Positions 1-11,708 are shown, counted from the first letter of the stretch. The stretch is DNA of 64,000 nucleotides from Micromussa lordhowensis (GCA_964020085.1 OZ026598.1:23252450-23316449), one strand, 5' to 3'. Notes: generated from the letters alone by a model not told the origin. Numbers and translations are program-made.

Positions 1-151
1 GAACGGAAGTGACATCAATGACTTAACAGAATCTAAACAAGCGTGGCTGATTTGGTATGCTGAGAGAGATTTATTCTGGTTCCGCAGGAAAGAAGGAATA
101 AAATTCGAAAGAATTGTTCCCCAGCTTCTTTTGCGTGTATCTTGTAAAGGC

Positions 152-432
152 ATGCCTTTGCGATGTTGTGTTGTGCAAGAATGCAGTCATTTTTTGATAT
201 ATTGGCCGGAATTTCCGTCCAAGTTGCCGATCGACAAGACTCTTCGCGCGAAATGGAAAGCTTTCATTGGCACACATCGTGCACATTTCAAACCAGATAG
301 TCGCTTCGCTTTGAAAGGTCAGTCCATGTGGATGGTGCTGTTAGAAGGCTAAAGAAAGGTTCCTTTCCAACCATTTGGAAAAAACCTGGGAAAACAGTGA
401 TCGAGGAACTTCTTTCGAAGCGACGTCCTTGC
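152..432 (+). pseudogene. Degenerate THAP-type zinc finger fragment
   Basis: A short reading frame opens with MPLRCCVVQEC, continues with an FP...LRAKW segment and then HFKPD, which is the order seen in THAP (C2CH) DNA-binding domains of animal transposases and transcription factors. The position that should hold the third Cys reads His (THRAHF), and a one-base frameshift near 320 moves the expected RRLKKGSFPTIW tail into another frame. I infer the N-terminus of a dead transposase or THAP gene. No continuing exon is visible downstream. Confidence 0.5.
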
Positions 433-1161
433 ATGGTGAGTAGCACTGAACTGATTTGGTTTTCTAGAGTTTTACTCTCTGAACGCTCTGTACAATATGT
501 GGGATAAATAAAGGCTGCAAATTTGAATAATCGTATTGAGGTGTTGCATTGGAATATTTTGGAAATGGAGCGAGGTAAACAAGTGGTTGACGGGCTTAAC
601 ACGACTCGCTGTTTCGTGATGTTAACGTCACCGACCTTTTAGAGTCTAGCTTTAACAAGTATGTCTTTTAGAGATTTAAGTTTCCTGTAAGAAATAAATG
701 GTGGTTCTCTGTATATTTCTCTCAGCAATGGTTGATTCTCTAGTACATGCCACTTGCTCATTAAAGCATTTCTAAGATTGGGCACTAATGGATTGTACTG
801 CGTGACAAAAGGCATTAATCCGCACTGTGTAAAAATTGTAAAATGAGGTTAACTAACCGACACTACTCCTACGTTTTTTTTTTGTGCAGTCTCTCTACCA
901 TTTTGTTCCTTCACTCGTGTTTATAAAGGGCACTTCATGTTGTGTTATAAAGAGGAATTTTTAGTGGAGCTGGCCCATTAGACTGTGCAAAAGCAAATTT
1001 TAGAGGTCATAGGTCTGCCTGGTTTCCGGTGTTATCGTCGCTTTGCTGAGTTTAACACCTGTAATTTGCCGTGTGTTTATGCATTGTTTAGGCTCATTTC
1101 TAAAGTAAGATGTCTCCAAGAATTTGCTTTCAAGGCACAAAATATGAAAACGGTGTCAGTA
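433..1161. other. Non-coding stretch, nothing recognised
   Basis: AT-rich sequence without a credible reading frame, tandem repeat or RNA gene. Short open frames here show no protein-like composition. Confidence 0.5.
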
Positions 1162-1317
1162 CTACTGAAGATCCTCTTCTTCACGCGCAGAACTTTGTTC
1201 ATACGCTGCGGCCTCTTCGGTCACAACAGGCTCCAAACTGTCATCGTTAAGATATCCTTCGCCATTATCGTCTGATGGATCTTCAGGAAAGGAAAAGTTT
1301 AACTCCAAGTCGAGAAA
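1162..1317 (-). other. Possible acidic coding remnant
   Basis: Read on the minus strand this gives about 50 residues rich in Asp and Glu (SDDNGEGYLNDDSLEP) ending in TAG. The acidic first exons of the P2X7-ballast genes at 31.1 and 44.6 kb have a similar composition, but there is no sequence match strong enough to call homology. Confidence 0.2.
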
Positions 1318-1345
1318 TAGAATAGAAAGATAATTTGACGAAAGG

Positions 1346-1513
1346 CGAAAGGCGCTTCTGCCCTACAAGAAACACCTCCAAAAGAAGTTAGGTGCCGGCA
1401 GAAAAGTTTTCATTGCCTATCCTGCTATCCTAAAGTACATTGACGAAGAAGGCAGGCAAAACACGATCGGCGAGGAAGACTTAAAGAAGTTAAAAAGCGA
1501 GATGACAAAATAA
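1346..1513 (+). pseudogene. Fragment resembling the C-terminus of a LINE ORF1 protein
   Basis: The frame reads KALLPYKKHLQKK, then RKVFIAYPAILKYID, and stops at TAA 1511-1513. L1-type ORF1 proteins have a C-terminal domain of this pattern (R-LLP--k-ar--G-kv-f--). The piece is too short to be certain, and no ORF1 body lies upstream. Confidence 0.25.
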
Positions 1514-1632
1514 ATTACTATCACTAACAAGCAGACCCCCACATGTGGTAAACAATCATTTTATTGCGCTAAAACCTTAGCACCTGACAACCCCAAATCC
1601 AAAGGGGAAAATAAAGAAAACAAAAGGAAAGG

Positions 1633-2660
1633 TTAAGAGGTGGGTGAAAGTCTGCTTGTGATTGAATTGAGGATTTTAAATTTATTGGCGGTGGACAGAG
1701 TGAGATAAACTAAATAGGCATCACTCTTCCAGTCGCCTTGTGCTTTAATAAATGCTGTAGGTGCATCACGGCAGAAAGCAAAGGTCACACCACCTCTTCG
1801 GAAGCTGTGCGAGGAATTGTGCGCAGGATTAACACCAATAGCCGAGAGCGAGGCCTTAATAAATGCGTTATACTGGTGAGCCAGGATAGGCCTGTAGGCG
1901 TCCTGCGATTTACAAACAAATAAAGGGGAACTAGGTGGTAGCTATACACTAGCTAAATACTGTTGGAGCACAGTCACCGGGCAAAGAGGAGAACCCGGAA
2001 TACGGGGCAAAGGAATTTCTAACTGCCGCTCGCGAAATTGTATAGTCTTGGTATGTGTTATACGTAACAGAGCCCCCTGTGAGGTGAAAGTCACGTTAGA
2101 GGGCGTTAAATGACAAGCCTGTGGATCGGCGATGTCAGACAACTTATAGGGAACTAAATTGGATATACGCAAGAACAAAAAGAAAGCTACCAAAAATAAA
2201 GCTTGCATACAAACATGCAAATGATTGTTGAAATCGAATTGACTAAACATTTTAAAAAGAATCTCAATGGTGATCGGTTCTTTTCGGGCTACGCAATCTC
2301 CCAAAATCCAACGTACCGCCCATTTGGCAAGGTAAACATCATAATCTTGAAGGAAAGCAAGACTGGTCCCAAACGAGCGATTGATGTGCGTGATGATTCC
2401 TAAATAATTAATTACTGAACGATACGAAGATAATGATCGCGACAAAAAAAAAACAAGATAAAGTAAATACATCGCTTTAGATACCGGAAAAGGATTAAAC
2501 TTAAAATACTGACAGAACAACAAATAACTATGCAAATAAGTTCTCATGGAGCGCTTCGTAGAATCACGAAACGCGCAAGTCTGAATAGATCCCAGATACT
2601 GCTGCAAAGACTGTAAGGCGTCGTTAGGATCTGCGAAGGAAATAGTGAAACAAATAATGG
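1633..2660 (-). pseudogene. Tyrosine recombinase (YR) of the DIRS-like element
   Basis: This should cut and rejoin DNA through a covalent tyrosine link to integrate the circular cDNA. Visible catalytic features are Arg I in FLFLRISNL, a Lys in HTKT, the HSFRRGG box (H-x-x-R), a Trp in GDWKSD and the likely nucleophile in the following AYLVYL. An in-frame TAG at 1942-1944 separates the N-terminal two-thirds from the catalytic C-terminus, but both lie in one frame, so only a point mutation is needed to explain the break. The 5' limit is uncertain. A pyrimidine-rich tract ending in CAG just upstream (about 2,640) looks like a splice acceptor. Confidence 0.85.
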
Positions 2661-2740
2661 ATTTCAGGAAAAGATGTTACCCGCCAACTCTAAAGGAAGA
2701 AAAATGTAACCGATATAAAGTAACAAAGGAGCTAAGGTCG

Positions 2741-4401
2741 CTAATATGCTGTGAAAGCGAACATCGAATCATCAGGGAAAACTTGGCGGAGATCTTTGGA
2801 GATCACCACATGCTCCACGTAGGCCGCATAAGTGTCAGCTAAATGATAGCGGCTTAAAGAGTCAGCTAACACGTTGGTTCTACCACAGATGTGGCACGCG
2901 AATAAATGAATATTGTTTAGAGCTAACAAAAACCAAATTTCTCGGAGACAGCACTGCATGAAATTATCTGAAGACCGCTGATTGTTAAGCGCGTATACGC
3001 TGACCTGATTGTCTGTCAGTATTTCAACAGTGCAGCCACGCAGTCGATCTTGCCATAACTTTAAAGACACGAGGATGGTGAGCAACTCTAACTGGTTAAT
3101 GTTCAGTTTTTGACTAGCAATAAAAGGCGGAAATGGGGTGTGGAAAAATTCTCCAAAACAAACCGCACCACAGGCATCAAGGCAAGCATCACATGCAAAT
3201 AAATCGGGATTGGAAACAGTCACGTCCGTCGGCATCACTGAAACACCATTGTAGTGTTGAAGGAAATGCTTCTACCAAACGAGGTCCCCGCGGATGGCGT
3301 CACTGACAGGATACTGCTGATGTCTGGAGCGAGAAAAACACGAATGTAACACGTTTATTAAACGACAGCTGAAAGCGCGTCCGGGACAAACACACGCAGT
3401 AATAAAGGCTAGCTTTCCTAATAGTTGTTGCAACTCCCGCTTAGAGAAATGCGTTTTATTTAGCCACGAAGAAAGGAAATTTTGGAGTTCTTCCAGTCGG
3501 AAGTCTGGAACAGTTAATGTCATGTTCAAACCGTTGACACAAACTCCTAAGCAGGTCATTTCGTACGTTGGCGGAGTGTCTTTGTCAGGCGATGATTGCA
3601 ATCCGAGCTCTAAAAACAACTGTGTCATGCGATCGAAGGAATGTTCGGCAAGTTCCTGAGTTTCTGCTCCGTAGAAATCGTCAATATAGACATCTGCTAA
3701 GATGCCTTCTTCATTCACGATATAAGTAACTGCCTTAGTTGTCCGTTGGCAAGCTAGAGTAGCCGAACGGAGACCAAACGGCATGACGGTATGGAAATAA
3801 AACTGTCCATCTATGCACATTCCAAGTAGGTGGTAATCGTTAGGGTCCACAGGAATTTGCCTGTAAGCACGCTTAAGGTCTTTTTTAAAGACGAGGCAAC
3901 CGGGTCCCTTTCTGTTAATAAACTCCACAAGTCTATCCACGCCCGGTAAACGTAGATGAAAAGGTTGGTTTAAGTATTCATCACATGCGATTCCGTCGTT
4001 AACAGATTGCCCGGGAGGAAAACTTAGGTCGTGGACCACGCGTGGAACGCTCAAATCGCGTTTAGCCACGCTTTGCAGGGGTGAAATTACACAGTCTGTG
4101 CTGAACGGATTGCACTGAAAGGGTCCTATGACCGCTTTGTATTGGAGCTCTTTTGCGATGTAATCGCGAAGTAATGCAGGATTCTGACATGCAGAGGGAT
4201 AATTTTGAAGTGTTGAACGAGGAAGTTGATCTGCTGAATGATTGATAGGCCAGCCATATTGCAAAAAGGCAGTAACAAAGAAATTGTTATAGTCTTTGAG
4301 ATAATAATGCCAACATTCAAGATTAAATGCTGTGGTCAAAGTGCGTTTTGCTCCCTGAAAATTGTACTGGGGAACTGCTCTCACAGAGTCGGCAAGAGCG
4401 A
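2741..4401 (-). pseudogene. Reverse transcriptase-RNase H of the DIRS-like element
   Basis: Would copy element RNA into cDNA and remove the RNA strand. The RT part contains FKKDLKRAYRQIPV, MPFGLRSA and the catalytic box VYIDDF. The RNase H part shows acidic residues in DACLDACG, NQLELL, LTDNQ and NVLADSLSR. The two parts are in the same frame, separated only by a TAG at 3272-3274 that follows a Trp. DIRS-type proteins usually have two tryptophans here, so the stop is most simply a TGG to TAG change. The N-terminus overlaps the end of the gag frame and has no ATG. Confidence 0.88.
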
Positions 4402-4414
4402 CTTAAAATGTTTG

Positions 4415-5369
4415 TCATTCCTTAGTCGAATCCAGGTTAGTTGGCGCACTTGGGATAGGGAATTTTCTTTTGGGACAATGCAACATGGGATGATCCGTCG
4501 TATCACACACTCGACATTGGTGGTTGCTAGAATAGCTTGCGCTGGTGGTATAGCAATCACATTTGGCGGTGTAATTCCAATCACGGCAATATTTCTCCTT
4601 CTTGTCGCGGTTAGATCGCTGCGACTGTGACTGCTGCGTGCCTTGATTTTGTTGCGTGCCCGACGTGCGTGGTTGCGTGCATTAGTCTTGATGCGTGAAA
4701 AATGTTTGTGATCTCTCGCGAATGGCATCACAGTCAGACCATGAAAGTCTGCCTTGGTCAATTGCCGTGGCAATCGACAAGTGAAAACTACGTACACTAG
4801 ACCAGTTATAGGTAGATGCGCGTGCCATTAGCAATTGGAGATGCTTGGTGAGACCTGGCTTGCATGCATCTACTTGCTGTGTTTGGAATTCTAAGAAACC
4901 ATTTACGAAATCAGGAAGATCTAAAGATTCATAGCTTATCGTACCTTTTGACGAGAAGACAGGTTTCTTCTTCTCCCGGAGTTGGTCTAGCATCGGGATG
5001 CCTGATCCGAGGGCGCTTCCAGGGGTGGAAGTGAGAGCAGCCTGTAACAGGCGTGGCTGTTCTACAAAAGGTGTCTGCGGTTCGGCCGAAACACTCTTAA
5101 TTTTTTGCCAACTCTAACTGGGCTTTGGTGATTTCGAGTTCCATCTTGAGGTTTTCATTCTTAACTCTTTCGAGTTCTAGGAGGGATTCTATAGAAGATG
5201 CGGGTGGTGGTTGAGTCTTGGAAGATTTCCCCGCCGTTTTCGCTGCAAGTCACTTGGATTTCTTCGGACGGGCGCCAGTTTCAATGCCATTGGCGTCCAT
5301 GGATGCCATAAGCCCAGATAAATTTTCAACGTCGTAGATGTAATCGTCCCTGTCTAATTTACTGGCCAT
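4415..5369 (-). pseudogene. Gag-like protein of the DIRS-like element
   Basis: The probable start is MASKLDRDD at 5369. The protein has a helical, charged N-terminal part (ESLLELERVKNENL), a middle domain and two C-terminal zinc-binding segments (YCRDW...KCDC, and CRVCDTTDHPMLHC), as expected for the RNA-binding Gag of DIRS elements. It is broken by TGA at 5250, by a one-base shift in the A-run near 5,100, and by TAA at 4682. Confidence 0.7.
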
Positions 5370-5752
5370 GACAACGATAAAAGGAAGGATGAAGGAGGTG
5401 CTGGATAAAAAGGAGTGTAGCATGAAGTTTCGAGTGCTTTCGCTTACAAGGAGTCTCAAGAATGAACTACTCAATACAGAAGGGGTGAATAAAAAGCTTA
5501 TCTGGTACAAGCTATCTGTTACGGAAATTCCATGCATACATATTAATTAAACCTTTTAACGTGTACATTAAAACACTCCACGTAACCAGGTGAAGGAGTC
5601 TTTATGTTAATTGACATCAAGCTTATATCAACTTATTCCTAATGTAGAATAAGAAGCTAGATGTAGTCTGAAATCACGGGTTTAGTATTCAGTCACAAAA
5701 AAACACTAAGCCGGCAACGGTGTGTTTAGGGCCTTTCTAAGCCTGTTTTAGA
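5370..5752. other. Non-coding stretch between DIRS-like element and LINE tail
   Basis: Probably includes the 5' leader of the DIRS-like element. I see no terminal repeat that pairs with its other end. Confidence 0.4.
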
Positions 5753-5807
5753 TTTTTTTTTTTTTTTTTTTTGTAATGAATTTTATTAAACCATAATCTG
5801 ACTTACA

Positions 5808-6045
5808 ATGTGCGATACTTACGCTACTAACAATACTACTTTACTTACAATACAACGCTTACAATACTTACAATGTGAGATACTTACGCTACTAACAATG
5901 CTACTCTACTTACAATACAACACTTACAATACTTACTTACAATGTGCGATACTTACGTTACTAACAATACTGCTCTACTTACAATACAACACTTACAATA
6001 CTTACAATAGAAGATACTTATGCTACTAACAATTCAATACTCAAG
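5808..6045 (-). repeat. Tandem repeat in LINE 3' UTR, unit about 62-66 bp
   Basis: Four imperfect copies built from the words CTTACAATAC and GCTACTAACAAT, lying between the LINE stop codon and its A tail. A LINE at 55.0-55.3 kb has similar TTACAATAC-like words in its 3' UTR. Confidence 0.75.
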
Positions 6046-6264
6046 TCTTAACATATCCATGTCCACTGTGAAAAAGGGGCGGGGATGTATGGTTAATTCT
6101 ACTGGAAAGAGTTTCAGCTCAAAGGAGAAAAAAAGAAAGATTAAAGATATCTTCCCTGCCGATTGACTGAAATTGAACCTTTAGATACTTTGAATATTGA
6201 AGCAAGGGAATAGGAAGGAAAGTGTAAAAAAGAGAAAGAGAGACCTCGAACTGGTAAAAGGTTA

Positions 6265-8140
6265 CTAACAAGAGAAAGGTTCAATTTCTTTCTTATATTG
6301 TTTTAAAAAAGGCTTAAAATTTTCAATAGTTGGAATATTTCCTTTGCTCCTGCAAAGCCAAATATAGAATCTCGCAAGCAACAGAACAAAATTAATTGTA
6401 GCTTTGTTTTTGGAAGTGTCAGGCTTCAGACCCAAGGCGACAAGATTGTTAAGAAGATAGTCATTGGATAAAAAATTACGGTCCTTTAGAGAAGCAATGA
6501 GGTGTTTCCAGAAAAGTTCTACTTTGCTGCAGAACCAGAAAAGATGCGTAAAATGTTCAGCTTCGTCATGGCAAAATGTACACCTAATGTCATCTTTGTA
6601 TCCCATTTTGACTAACGATACGTTTGTTGCTAAGGTTTGGTGAAGGAATCTAAATTGAAATTCAATCAGTTTTGTGCTTTTGGTACATTTAATAGCAGTC
6701 ATGTATGCGTTATACCAGGTTAGATCAAGAGCTTCTGGGAAAACCTTGCTCCATTTCTCCTGACTAGGAATTTTATGGTTAAATTTTGCATCCACCAGTT
6801 TTTGATAAGCCAGTCTGCTGGACTTTTTCAATTTTAAAAAGGCGGTTGTGAAAGACTCTTGTTCCTTACAATTTAGTGGCATACTAGTTGGTTTTTTATT
6901 TTTCCAGAGCTCTCGGAGGGTAGATGTAATTCCATAGAGTGTCAAAGGGCAAACCTTGGTGTGATACTTGCTTTCAAATTCTGTTGGTGACAAGAAAGTA
7001 CTTGGTTGTTCCTTAACTATTTGATTCACTTGAGAAATGCCCATTTGATGCCAACTTTTATAGAAAACTGGTTTGTCCATAACTCTAACCAAAGAATTAT
7101 ACCATAAGCTTTGAGTGAGAAAAGACTCTACCGTTTCTATTGAGCCTTGATAATTCAATTCATACCATATCTCGAGAATCTCTTTCAGAAAGGGGCTAAG
7201 ATTGTTAGCAAGCTTCTTCGAGTCTTTAACGTCAAGATTGCCCCTAAAAACAATTTGGCCACCAAGTTTTTCGAGCTCAGCGTCAAAAAAGAGCTTCCAT
7301 TTCCCCTTGTTACTTTCGTCCAGGTACTTTCTTATCCACACGGACTTAAGGGCTTTATTGAAAGAGGCAATATCAATCATTCTAAGTCCTCCATTGCCAT
7401 AGTTTTGGGTGATAACGTTTCTCTTGATTTTATCCCCTTTACCGTTCCAAAGGAAATCAAAAAAGAGGTCATTTATTTGTTTTATAATTTGAGAATCGGT
7501 TTGAAGAGGCGACAAAAGATGAGTTACTTGAGAGGCAGCCAAACTTTTAAGGACTGTTATTTTCCCGATAAGGCTTAGTCTACGAAATGTCCAGCAGCCC
7601 AAGCAGTTTCGCATTTTTTCAATTTTTTCGAAGAAATTAAGTTTGGTTGTAATTTCCGGGTCAGTTGAAAGCCAAACTCCGAGCGCTTTAACTTTTGTAT
7701 TTTGCCAGTTGAAATCTTTTTCAGGGTACAGTTTTTCACTTTTACCAGCACAAGAACCTATCCAAAGAGCTTCAGTCTTTTTACTGTTTAGTCTGAGGCC
7801 CGAAACTTTCTCGAAGCTTTCTAAGACCCTCAGGGCTTCAGAGAGTGACTTTTCTGAGCCATCAAGAATTAAAGTGGTGTCGTCAGCATATTGGCTTAAT
7901 TTGATCTCAGTATCCTTAACCAATAAGCCTTTTGTGTCTACATTTTTTCGGATTGCTTTGGCCAAAATTTCGGCTGAAAGAATAAAAAGGTAAGGGGAGA
8001 GAGGACAGCCTTGGCGGACACCCCTGTGGACCGAAAAGAAGTTGCTTGCCCAACCGTTGTTCATAATACAGCTTTCGATATTGTTGTAGAAGGTTTTAAA
8101 CCATTGGACAATGGAAGGGCCAAACCCGAAAGAAATAAGT
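6265..8140 (-). CDS. LINE reverse transcriptase, C-terminal part, still open
   Basis: About 620 codons without a stop. RT motifs run from the thumb side: FFSVHRGVRQGCPLSPYLF, then the catalytic YADDT, then the long connection region, and near the end the zinc-binding CTFCHDEAEHFTHLFWFC typical of LINE C-termini. A complete protein would be about twice this length and begin with an endonuclease. The N-terminal half of RT (motifs 0 to about A) is absent at the 8,145 junction. The intact frame contrasts with the decayed neighbouring 5' fragment. Confidence 0.88.
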
Positions 8141-8145
8141 GTTTT

Positions 8146-9480
8146 TTGTTTTACATTTCTGCAAGAAACCTATTGTTCTAAAGATTGCGCCAAAACGTGG
8201 GAAGCTGAATGGGGCGGTAAAGTCTTTTTCAGTCACAGCTCGACTCACAGCAAAGGTGTCCTGATTCAAAAGTAGAATTAAAAATAGAAAGAGTAATTTC
8301 CGACAATAATGGCAGATATATCATCTTAGATGCAATGGTTGACGATTCGCACGTAATTCTTGTAAACATTTATGCCCCTAATGATCTCAATCAACAGTTG
8401 GCCTTCTTTTATTTCTTTTGTTATCAAGAAAATCAAAGAAATTGTGAACCTCTACAATTTATTTAAATCCCGAGACAACACGCTTTACTTGGAGAAACAA
8501 ATCACTTAAAATTCAATGTCGCCTTGACTTCTTCCTTATTTCCAAAGACCTTGGCGATCTAGCCATAGCCTGTAAAATTTTAAATGCACCCGAAACCGAC
8601 CATTCCGCAATCTTTCAGCGTCTTAAATCAGATGAGCTAAAGCAGGATAAAGGCCCAGGCTTCTGGAAATTTCAAAAACTCTCTTTTAAAAGATTTTAGT
8701 TATGTGAACAAGCTACGTGAAAACATATACGAATATAGAGAAAAATACACTTATGTCGAGGACCTGGGGTTAAAATGGGATTTAATTAAGATGGAAATCC
8801 ATGGTTTTACGATCAAATACTGCAAAATTAAAATGAAGAAACGCGAAAGGGAAGAATTGTTGCTGCACAAGAAAGCCAACAAGCTCCTGCAGGACTCGGA
8901 AAAAAAACCGAGTGACAAAAAAAATTTAAACGAGCTGTATGCCACTAAGCTGTGCCTAAAAAATATAATGCACCAGAAGACAAAAGGTGCAATTCTTTGA
9001 AGTAAAGCCTGTTGGCACGAGCATGGTGAGCATAACACAAGGTATTTTTTCAGCCTTGAAAAGAGGAACCATAGCAGAAAAACTGTAACAGCTGAAAATT
9101 GGTGACAATAAGTATGTTAATGACCAATTTGCAATATTAGAAGAAGAGAAACGCTTTTACGAAGCACTTTACAAATCCAAACACATAGACAATGACACCT
9201 TCCTAACATCGCCTTTTTTCAAGACACAAAATATTACACCACTAACACAAGAAGAAATGGAATCATGTGAAGGTCTTCTCGGAAGTTTAGTGCCTATACG
9301 CAATAAAAGAATTCAAGAATAACAAATCTCCCGGAACAGACGGGTTTACAAGGGAATTTTATAAATTCTTCTGGCCAGAGCTAAAATCAGACATGACTTC
9401 CTGTTTTAATTACGCTTTTCAAAAAGGAACTCTTTCTATTAGCCAGAGACGTGGAGTAATCTGACTTATTATTCAAATTT
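8146..9480 (+). pseudogene. LINE 5' part: endonuclease and start of RT, inverted
   Basis: The plus strand reads an AP-like endonuclease (FLQET at the start, then HSSTHSKG, GRYIILD, NIYAPND and, in another frame, LDFFLIS and ETDHSAI). This is followed by a linker (YVNKLRENIYEYREKY) and the start of RT (FKNNKSPGTDGF, split over frames, then AFQKGTLSISQR). At least six frameshifts or stops and two internal deletions are needed to follow it. It is the missing N-terminal half relative to the 6.3-8.1 kb minus-strand frame, in head-to-head orientation. Confidence 0.75.
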
Positions 9481-9620
9481 CATACACTGTAAGAATTCCG
9501 ATTTCCTGATTGGTTGATTTGCACCACGTGGCGCTGGGTTATGACGAAGCAGCCTCCTTGACGTCATTATGGTGGTGTAATTGCTGTGGTGTAAATTCAA
9601 TACACCACTGTCATTACACC

Positions 9621-10980
9621 ATGGCTTCGGCCAACTCGAAGTTTGACAATTTGTCTGAAACAGACATTGATTCTCTTATTGATGATGCAATTCCTAAAAA
9701 CACCAAGAAAGCAACTGCTTGGGGAATATCTGTTTTAAAAGGTAAGGTTGCGAATTTTAATTTTTTCATTCACACTATAGTTGAACTATGTTTTTGCGTG
9801 CTGTCAACAGCTTTGCCGGCTTTGAACAAAATCATCATTGTAAGTATTTTTTTCTTCTGTTTGTCTTTTAGACTAGTTATCCAAAAAATAACCAAATGAG
9901 GTTTTGGAAAGTCTTTCACCAGAAGTTCTCTCTGAGAGGTTAATGAAATTCTACCAAGAATTAAAGAAATCGCCGACAGAGCATTACAGTGAAGTAGGCC
10001 TAGATACAAATATTGCAAAAAATGGTCTAAATTTCTTTCTAGAAATTCTCATAAAAATCCTAAATTTCTTTTGAATGTAGTCAAAATTTCTTAAAAAATC
10101 TTCTAAATTTCTCAGAAATGTCACTTTTTTTCTAATGTTAATTTGACCCATTTTTGGCTTTATATCAACTTCTGCCATGTTGACTGATTGATTCCAAGTG
10201 GCATCGAATTAATTGGTAGGTACTTTGTATGTGGTGCATCTTATTGTACTGCAGAATAAAACTGCTGAATTAGTAGTATCGCTGGCTCATAAAAGAAAAA
10301 AGGGACCATTTTAAACCTGCCGAAAATCTATAGCTTGTGCAGACAGGGAAACACGAAAACAATTCGTAAAATTTAATATAAACTTTTTTTTTGTTCTTAT
10401 GAAGTATCTTTTTTGTGATAATTGCTCTAAATATCACAATTTTTCTAAATTTCTCAACATTTTCTAAATTTCTCAAAAACTTCTAAATATCTCAAAAAAT
10501 ATTGCGATATTTGTATCTAGCACTTGTCCATCAGAGCAACCATTGATCGCTACTTGAACACACTGCCAGAGTTTAGCGGCATTTCTATCATACGAGATCC
10601 GCTATTTAAAATTGCAAATAAATCCTAAACTAAACTAAGTGCTAAACTAAACCAGCTAAAAGCTCAGGGCTTTGCAAAAGTTCAACATCATCCATCTATT
10701 TCTCCCGAAGACATCCCAAAGTGCTACAAGTCGAAAGTTTTCAGCGACGAAACCCCAATAAGTTTACTTCGCGTAAACTGGCTCAACATCAGCCTCCACT
10801 TCTGTCGCCGTGGAAGGGAAAATCTTCGATCCTTAACATTAAGAAAGATGCAAACGACGGTGAATATGGGGAGATGTCTGTCAGTGAAAAAACGAAAAAC
10901 CATCAAGGCAGTCTCGGAGATAAAGCCGACGAAAGTGATCCAAAAATGTTAACATTTTGTCTGGTTTACCTAGTATAATA
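9621..10980 (+). pseudogene. DUF3504 / KIAA1958-like (Crypton-derived) gene relic
   Basis: Exon 1 encodes MASANSKFDNLSETDID...WGISVLKG and ends at a GTAAGG donor (9742). The acceptor is at 9870-9871. Exon 2 continues in phase, with two stops, into LSPEVLSERLMKFYQELKK. After a MITE insertion it resumes as SIRATIDRYL, FSDETPISLLR, CRRGREN and EKTKNHQG. This is the order seen in the ZMYM/QRICH1/KIAA1958 group of proteins, domesticated descendants of Crypton tyrosine recombinases. Several further frameshifts make it a pseudogene. Confidence 0.65.
10000..10520. mobile_element. AT-rich MITE inserted in the DUF3504-like gene
   Basis: The ends are inverted repeats (CTAGATACAAATATTGC at the left, and its complement with one mismatch at the right). 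The interior consists largely of CTAAATTTCT-type words and has no coding capacity. Gene sequence matching the DUF3504 family stops just before and resumes just after. I could not fix a target-site duplication. Confidence 0.65.
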
Positions 10981-11039
10981 GTTGTTTCAGTGTAGTATTT
11001 CTTTGTGCAGTGTATTCAATTTGAATAATAAAAATGTTA

Positions 11040-11669
11040 ACGCAACAAACTGGTGCAAAGAGATAAAATCAAACCGTTCCCATGGACAAAACAAAATGGA
11101 CCAATATATTCAAATCGGTACAAAAGACTTGTAGAGAAAATAGAGTTAGGGAATTCCATTTTAAATTCATCCATAGAATTGTAGTGACTAAAAAGGAACT
11201 CTTTAGGTTTAACATCAAACCAGATAGTAATTGTATAAATTGCGGGGATTTGGATTTTATAGACCACACCTTTTCAGAGTGCCAGTTTACAAAGTCCTTT
11301 ACTCAAGAAGTGTTACAATGGTTTAATACAGTGAATAACTCTGAATTAAATCCAAGCACTGAAGATCTTCTTTTTGGTGCTTTCCCAAGTTCAAGTACCT
11401 TGATAAAAAAAACTGAACTACACCCTCCTCTTTTTGTGGTATTATATTTATAAGAAAAAGCTCCAGAATGACTCGCCATTTCTATTACTTTCCGACTTTA
11501 TCAACAAAGCTACATATAAGTATAAACTTGAAAAAATTATTGAATATTCGTAAAAGCTCCTCCATCTCCTATTCTTTAGATTTAATTTAATTGTAACAGA
11601 AGTATGGTTGTGCAGAAAGGTTACCATAAGTGTTGTAATAAATAAATTAATTAAATTAAAAAAAAATCT
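11040..11669 (+). pseudogene. 5'-truncated LINE tail with zinc-binding C-terminus
   Basis: The frame at 11,082-11,453 contains FKSVQKTCRENRVREFHFKFIHR and the LINE zinc motif CINCGDLDFIDHTFSEC. It is followed by decayed sequence and an AATTAAATTAAAAAAAAA tail ending near 11,669. Typical of an abortive LINE insertion. Confidence 0.75.
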
Positions 11670-11708
11670 GGTGTAAGAATTTGTGGAACAGGGCACTTTT
11701 CAGAAGAT

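Larger units (their letters stand above)
1633..5369 (-). mobile_element. DIRS-like tyrosine-recombinase retrotransposon, inactive
   Basis: Reading the minus strand the order is gag-like ORF, reverse transcriptase plus RNase H, then tyrosine recombinase. This is the gene set of DIRS-order elements, which integrate by recombinase rather than by integrase. Every ORF is broken by in-frame stops or a frameshift. I could not find the terminal repeats, so the limits given are the coding limits. It is clearly distinct in sequence from the Ngaro-like element at 55.7-62.3 kb. Confidence 0.85.
5753..8145 (-). mobile_element. L1/Tx1-like LINE, 3' two-thirds
   Basis: The element runs on the minus strand and ends in a 20-base A tail (T run at 5753-5772 on the plus strand). 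It carries a repeat-rich 3' UTR and a long open RT C-terminal frame. At about 8,145 it meets the 5' part of a similar LINE in the opposite orientation. Confidence 0.85.

Noticed and set aside
1720..2660. Recombinase of the first element as a bacterial-type integrase or CRISPR-related gene
   Set aside because: The RT-RNase H and Gag frames beside it identify a DIRS-order retroelement.
5808..6029. Plus-strand open frame rich in Thr, Leu and Tyr
   Set aside because: It is a translation of the LINE 3' UTR tandem repeat.
7147..7578. Plus-strand 143-codon open frame
   Set aside because: It is antisense to the LINE RT frame, with no protein family match.
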